A stretch of DNA of 64,000 bases from an uncultured Prevotellaceae bacterium (lineage in GTDB: Bacteria > Bacteroidota > Bacteroidia > Bacteroidales > Bacteroidaceae), in NCBI GenBank assembly GCA_900316985.1, contig ONFE01000002.1:1-64000 (forward strand), written 5' to 3'. Positions 61,033-64,000 of this stretch are shown in pieces. The translations under genes were made by a program, and so were the position numbers. The notes under the pieces are model-generated. The model saw only the letters and a program-made list of their open reading frames with translations, ran no database searches and was not told the DNA's origin. Position 1 is the first letter of the stretch. Each line of letters starts with the position of its first letter.

Positions 61033-62598
61033 TTATTTCTGTTCTTTTTGCATGCGGCGCTCTTCCAGATAGCCGTAGACCGTGAGTTCCTTGTCGGCCA
61101 ATGGCGTCTTGAAGCAGAGACTGGCCAGATAGCCAACGACAAGTACGATGAGATGGCTGTACACACCGAGCATCAGCGTGTGATGGCTGAAGTTGTAGTC
61201 GCCGAGGTCGAGCATCAGTTTCTTGGTACCGTCAGCTGCATCGAAGGTAGTTGTGGTAAGAATGGCATAAGCCGTGAAGATGACGGCACAGGCAATGCCG
61301 ATGTAGACACCCTGCCAGTTGGCCCTGCGCGAGAACAGTCCAAGCAGGAAGATTCCGACGATACCTGCCGACACGATAGCATAGAGACCGAAGAGCGTTC
61401 CGAGCACACCTTCGCCTCCCCATGATACGTAGAGCAGCGCTATGAGGATGCTCAGAATACCGATAACGAGCACCGATGCACGACCAACGAGCAGCTTCTG
61501 CTTGTCGGTGGCATTCTTCTTCAGTCGGCCATAATAGTCTTCCACGATGACCGCTGAGATACAGTTCACATCGCTATCAATACTTGAGATAGCTCCGGCC
61601 ACAAGTGCCGCAATGATAAGTCCGCAGATGCCGATAGGCAGCTCATTGGCAATGAAGTAGGGGAACACCTGGTCGCTCTTCATGGCTGCCACTTCGGGAG
61701 ATGGATTCAGATGATAATAAACGAACAGACAGGTGCCAACAAACATGAACAAGGCCCAGGCCGGAACGCTCATCAGCACACCCATATAGCTGGCCTTCTT
61801 GGCACTTTTCTCATCCTTGGCAGCCAGGTAGCGCTGAACGATACTCTGGTCGGTTCCGTATTTCTGAACGGCATAGAAGATACCGTTTACCACGAGCACA
61901 ATGAACGTGCGCTCATGGAAGTCCCAGTCGTAGGGGCCAAAGTCTATCTTATCGTATTCGCCTGCCACCTGGAAGATGGTAGCAGCTCCGCCATCGGTAA
62001 TCCAGAACAGGATACCTATCGTGAGCACGCCACCAAGAATAAGCAGGAATCCTTGCACCACGTCCATCCAGATGATAGCTTCCATTCCGCCCAGATAGGT
62101 GAGCAGGATGATGACGATGCCGATGAATACAATAATGTAGGTGATATCCAAGCCCGTAAAGGTGGCCATGGCCATGCCCATCAGGTAGAGGATGGTTCCC
62201 ATCTTGGCAAAATGCTCCAAAACGAAGGCCAGCGAACTATAGTAACGGGCCACGGCTCCAAATCGGCGTTCGAAATACTCGTAGGTGGAAAGCCTGATGA
62301 CGCGTCGGAACAACGGCACGATGAACCAAATCATTCCGACGAGTACGATGGGCACCATCAGTCCCTGTACCAGCAGAATCCAGTTGCCGGCATAGGCAGC
62401 ACCCGGATAGGCCAGGAAGGTGACGCTCGAAATGATGGTTGCAAACATTGACATGCCTACGGCCCAGGCGGGCACGCTGCCATTGGCAGCAAAATAGGCT
62501 TTGGTGGAGTTCTGCTTGCGCGAGAACCATACGCCAACGCCAACTGCCGCAATGAGCGACAGAATGACGATGACCATATCAATCCAGTGGAGTTTCAT
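61033..62598 (-). CDS. Sodium:solute symporter (SSS family)
   Basis: A 521-residue inner-membrane transporter with about 13-14 helices. The family signature region is near VGVWFSRKQNSTKAYFAANG and AVGMSMFATIISSVTFLAYP. The sodium-site region GLIIAALVAGAISSIDSDVN is typical of SSS transporters. The substrate is not readable. The position between a DHDPS/NAL-type lyase and PdxA2/DUF1537 genes suggests it brings in the acid sugar they consume. Confidence 0.9.
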   Translation of the reverse strand: MKLHWIDMVIVILSLIAAVGVGVWFSRKQNSTKAYFAANGSVPAWAVGMSMFATIISSVTFLAYPGAAYAGNWILLVQGLMVPIVLVGMIWFIVPLFRRVIRLSTYEYFERRFGAVARYYSSLAFVLEHFAKMGTILYLMGMAMATFTGLDITYIIVFIGIVIILLTYLGGMEAIIWMDVVQGFLLILGGVLTIGILFWITDGGAATIFQVAGEYDKIDFGPYDWDFHERTFIVLVVNGIFYAVQKYGTDQSIVQRYLAAKDEKSAKKASYMGVLMSVPAWALFMFVGTCLFVYYHLNPSPEVAAMKSDQVFPYFIANELPIGICGLIIAALVAGAISSIDSDVNCISAVIVEDYYGRLKKNATDKQKLLVGRASVLVIGILSILIALLYVSWGGEGVLGTLFGLYAIVSAGIVGIFLLGLFSRRANWQGVYIGIACAVIFTAYAILTTTTFDAADGTKKLMLDLGDYNFSHHTLMLGVYSHLIVLVVGYLASLCFKTPLADKELTVYGYLEERRMQKEQK

Positions 62599-62628
62599 TA
62601 TCAGGTTAGGGTTTTAGTTTATTAGGGC

Positions 62629-62649
62629 GGTTGCTGCAAAACAGCAACC
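62629..62649. other. Intercistronic hairpin between lyase and symporter genes
   Basis: GGTTGCTG and CAGCAACC pair perfectly around a 5-nt loop in the 68-bp gap. There is no T-run on the transcribed (minus) strand, so processing or mRNA stability is likelier than termination. Confidence 0.6.
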
Positions 62650-62666
62650 TACGGTAAATCTGGGGG

Positions 62667-63575
62667 TTAAAGACTATTCACGATGGGGGCAGCCTCTTTG
62701 CGAATGCGGTCGGAAATTTCGGGACTGAGTTCGGTGAGGGGTGGCAGCATGTATTCCTCGCAAAGGCCGCACATCTTCATGATGACTTTCAGTCCGGCCA
62801 GACTCTCGCCCAAGGTGAGGCCTGCGGTATTGATCTTACCGATTTCAATGGTCTCTTGTTGCAACCGTTCGCATTCGGCCATGTCGCCGTTGATGCCAGC
62901 CTCGTAGAGCTGCTGATACTTTTGTGGCAGATAGTTGCCAACGCTTGGCACAATGCCGTCGGCACCATTCTTTAACGAAACAGCTGAATTGGCGGCACAT
63001 CCGCAGAAATAGGCGAAGTCTTCGCGGTCGGCAAAGAGTTTCAAGGCTTCTTCCAGGCGGGGCACGTTGTTCTCAGAATCCTTCAGTCCCACGATGTTGG
63101 GATGATGGCTCAGGCGCTCAATCACGTCGAGAGGAATGCTCATGTGGGTGGTGATGGTGATATTGTAGAGCATCAGGGGCACCTTGATGGAATTGGCCAG
63201 CGTCAGATAATAGTTTTCCATCTGCACGGGAGTCAGCGCATAGTAAGAGGGCAGGGTAGCGGCAATCACGTCGGCTCCGGCCTCGATAAAACGCTCAGCA
63301 GCAGCTAGTTGCTCGCTGATGCAGTTGCCTGCCAGTCCGGTATAAATGGTGACGCGTCCCTGAGCGGCTTTCTTGGCAGCGGCAATCATCTGCACACCGC
63401 CCTCGGTGCTCACGGAATTTCCCTCGCCGGTAGTTCCCATAATCAGGGGAGCCACGCCATAGCGGGCCATATTGTCAACAATGCGTTCTACGGCAACGGT
63501 GTCAATACTGCCATCCTTACTTACAGGTGTCACCATGGGCACAACTACGCCATGGTATTTCTTCAATGTCTTCAT
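62667..63575 (-). CDS. DHDPS/N-acetylneuraminate lyase family aldolase
   Basis: A 302-residue TIM-barrel class I aldolase of the DapA/NanA family. GTTGEG is at 47-52, the conserved Tyr137 in MLYNIT, and the Schiff-base lysine is K165 in IVGLKDSENN. It is placed with a symporter and acid-sugar enzymes, so a sugar-acid lyase or dehydratase is likelier than lysine synthesis. The ATG at 63575 gives the family N-terminus (MKTLKKYHGVVVPMVTPVSK). The longer open frame to 63809 would cover the pgk terminator. It heads the four-gene catabolic cluster. Confidence 0.88.
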   Translation of the reverse strand: MKTLKKYHGVVVPMVTPVSKDGSIDTVAVERIVDNMARYGVAPLIMGTTGEGNSVSTEGGVQMIAAAKKAAQGRVTIYTGLAGNCISEQLAAAERFIEAGADVIAATLPSYYALTPVQMENYYLTLANSIKVPLMLYNITITTHMSIPLDVIERLSHHPNIVGLKDSENNVPRLEEALKLFADREDFAYFCGCAANSAVSLKNGADGIVPSVGNYLPQKYQQLYEAGINGDMAECERLQQETIEIGKINTAGLTLGESLAGLKVIMKMCGLCEEYMLPPLTELSPEISDRIRKEAAPIVNSL

Positions 63576-63640
63576 TCGAATGTTTTTTTGATTTGTTTGT
63601 TTATTTATATAAAGACGGAACAGCCCGTGATTTGTAACCA

Positions 63641-63648
63641 CAAAAATA
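63641..63648 (-). promoter_or_regulatory. -7 promoter box of the catabolic cluster
   Basis: TATTTTTG on the minus strand, 65 bp before the lyase ATG. It is adjacent to the tail of the pgk terminator hairpin; the T-rich tail and this box overlap, so the call is tentative. Confidence 0.35.
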
Positions 63649-63672
63649 AGGAGCGACTCTATAAAAAGTCGC
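63645..63672 (-). terminator. Terminator of pgk
   Basis: On the minus strand GCGACT (63672-63667) pairs with AGTCGC (63658-63653), followed by TCCTTATTTTTG. It lies 40 bp after the pgk stop. Confidence 0.6.
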
Positions 63673-63711
63673 CCCTCAGCATTAGTATAAGTTGAATAAT
63701 AAGTTAGTGTG

Positions 63712-64000
63712 TTATTCGTTGATAGCTGCAACACCAGGAAGCACTTTGCCCTCGATGGCCTCGAGCAGAGCACCACCACCGGTAGAGATGTAGCTAACCT
63801 GATCGGCAAGACCGAATTTGTTCACACAAGCCACGGAGTCACCACCGCCGATGAGCGAGAAGGCACCTTCCTTGGTAGCCTTGGCAATAGCCTCACCGAT
63901 GGCACGGCTACCAGCTGTGAACTCATCGCACTCGAATACACCTGCAGGACCGTTCCAAAGAATGGTCTTGGCACCTTCGATAGCTTTGGCGAAATCCTTC
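63712..64000 (-). CDS. pgk: Phosphoglycerate kinase, C-terminal part (runs off the window edge)
   Basis: The last 95 or so codons of PGK, which makes ATP from 1,3-bisphosphoglycerate in glycolysis. [13 protein letters not shown], then [16 protein letters not shown] and [20 protein letters not shown] are the C-terminal nucleotide-binding and hinge motifs. The stop is the TAA at 63712. The N-terminal part lies outside the window. Confidence 0.95.
   Translation of the reverse strand, partial: KDFAKAIEGAKTILWNGPAGVFECDEFTAGSRAIGEAIAKATKEGAFSLIGGGDSVACVNKFGLADQVSYISTGGGALLEAIEGKVLPGVAAINE

Noticed and set aside
62667-63575. Calling the DHDPS-family gene dapA of lysine synthesis
   Set aside because: The context is a sugar-acid transport and oxidation cluster; family membership alone does not show lysine synthesis.

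Overview
The window is chromosomal DNA of a Bacteroidota bacterium, most likely Prevotella or a close relative in Bacteroidales. The evidence is the single-gene LpxC-FabZ fusion, many promoters of the Bacteroidota form (TTTG, about 19-20 bp, TAnnTTTG), the near absence of Shine-Dalgarno sequences, type IX-secretion-like C-terminal domains, and the DUF5715, LolA-FtsK and PhoH-PurC neighbourhoods. Nearly all of it is dense core genome. The exception is a small AT-richer accessory patch at about 40.7-43.5 kb.

Layout. 1-8.4 kb (minus): start of a PIF1-like helicase, penicillin-binding protein 1A, then an envelope operon lpxD - lpxC/fabZ - lpxA - miaA, and an HD phosphohydrolase whose 5' end is frameshifted by a 4-bp duplication. 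8.6-17.8 kb (minus): one long housekeeping run phoH - purC - ubiE/menG - aroE - TPM - lemA - purM - small lipoprotein - prfA - two small membrane proteins - pyrF. 17.8-22.6 kb: an M15-like DUF5715 protein, an acidic-tailed unknown protein with an omega-amidase, rarA, a TRIC/UPF0126 channel and tRNA-Arg(ACG). 22.9-30.6 kb (minus): a compact six-gene operon with its own promoter. It combines a membrane-anchored vWA-like protein, a three-helix membrane protein, a tubulin/FtsZ-like GTPase, a very large actin/Hsp70-like ATPase and two membrane-anchored coiled-coil proteins. This is the best candidate for an undescribed system: a second, non-FtsA/FtsZ pairing of tubulin and actin folds at the membrane. 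30.7-36.0 kb (minus): ftsK - lolA-like - folK - M64 peptidase - TPR protein. 36.1-39.3 kb (plus): RNase D-like exonuclease, rlmI, tilS. 39.4-43.5 kb: class II Fic protein with a palindrome at its promoter, a secretion-tail remnant, a lipoprotein, a MntA-HepT toxin-antitoxin pair, and a kilobase of inverted and tandem repeats. 43.5-49.2 kb (plus): mazG, lipocalin-like lipoprotein, RNase Z, a mini secretion-tail protein, an L,D-transpeptidase, and an ECF sigma factor with a putative anti-sigma factor and a Spy/CpxP-like protein. 49.3-58.9 kb: htpG, an orphan ECF sigma factor, pepD with a coupled lipoprotein, an OmpH-like lipoprotein followed in frame by a tsaA/trmO gene without a normal start codon, a broken hprA, and a C69 peptidase. 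58.8-64 kb (minus): a catabolic cluster (DHDPS/NAL-family lyase, sodium-solute symporter, PdxA2-type dehydrogenase, DUF1537 kinase) behind the 3' end of pgk.

Two genes carry frame disruptions (the HD phosphohydrolase and hprA) and one lacks a canonical start (tsaA). These may be real mutations or sequence errors. Intergenic gaps repeatedly hold 21-22-bp tandem repeats and large inverted repeats with AT-rich cores. All function calls rest on motifs and context read by eye; no database search was run.
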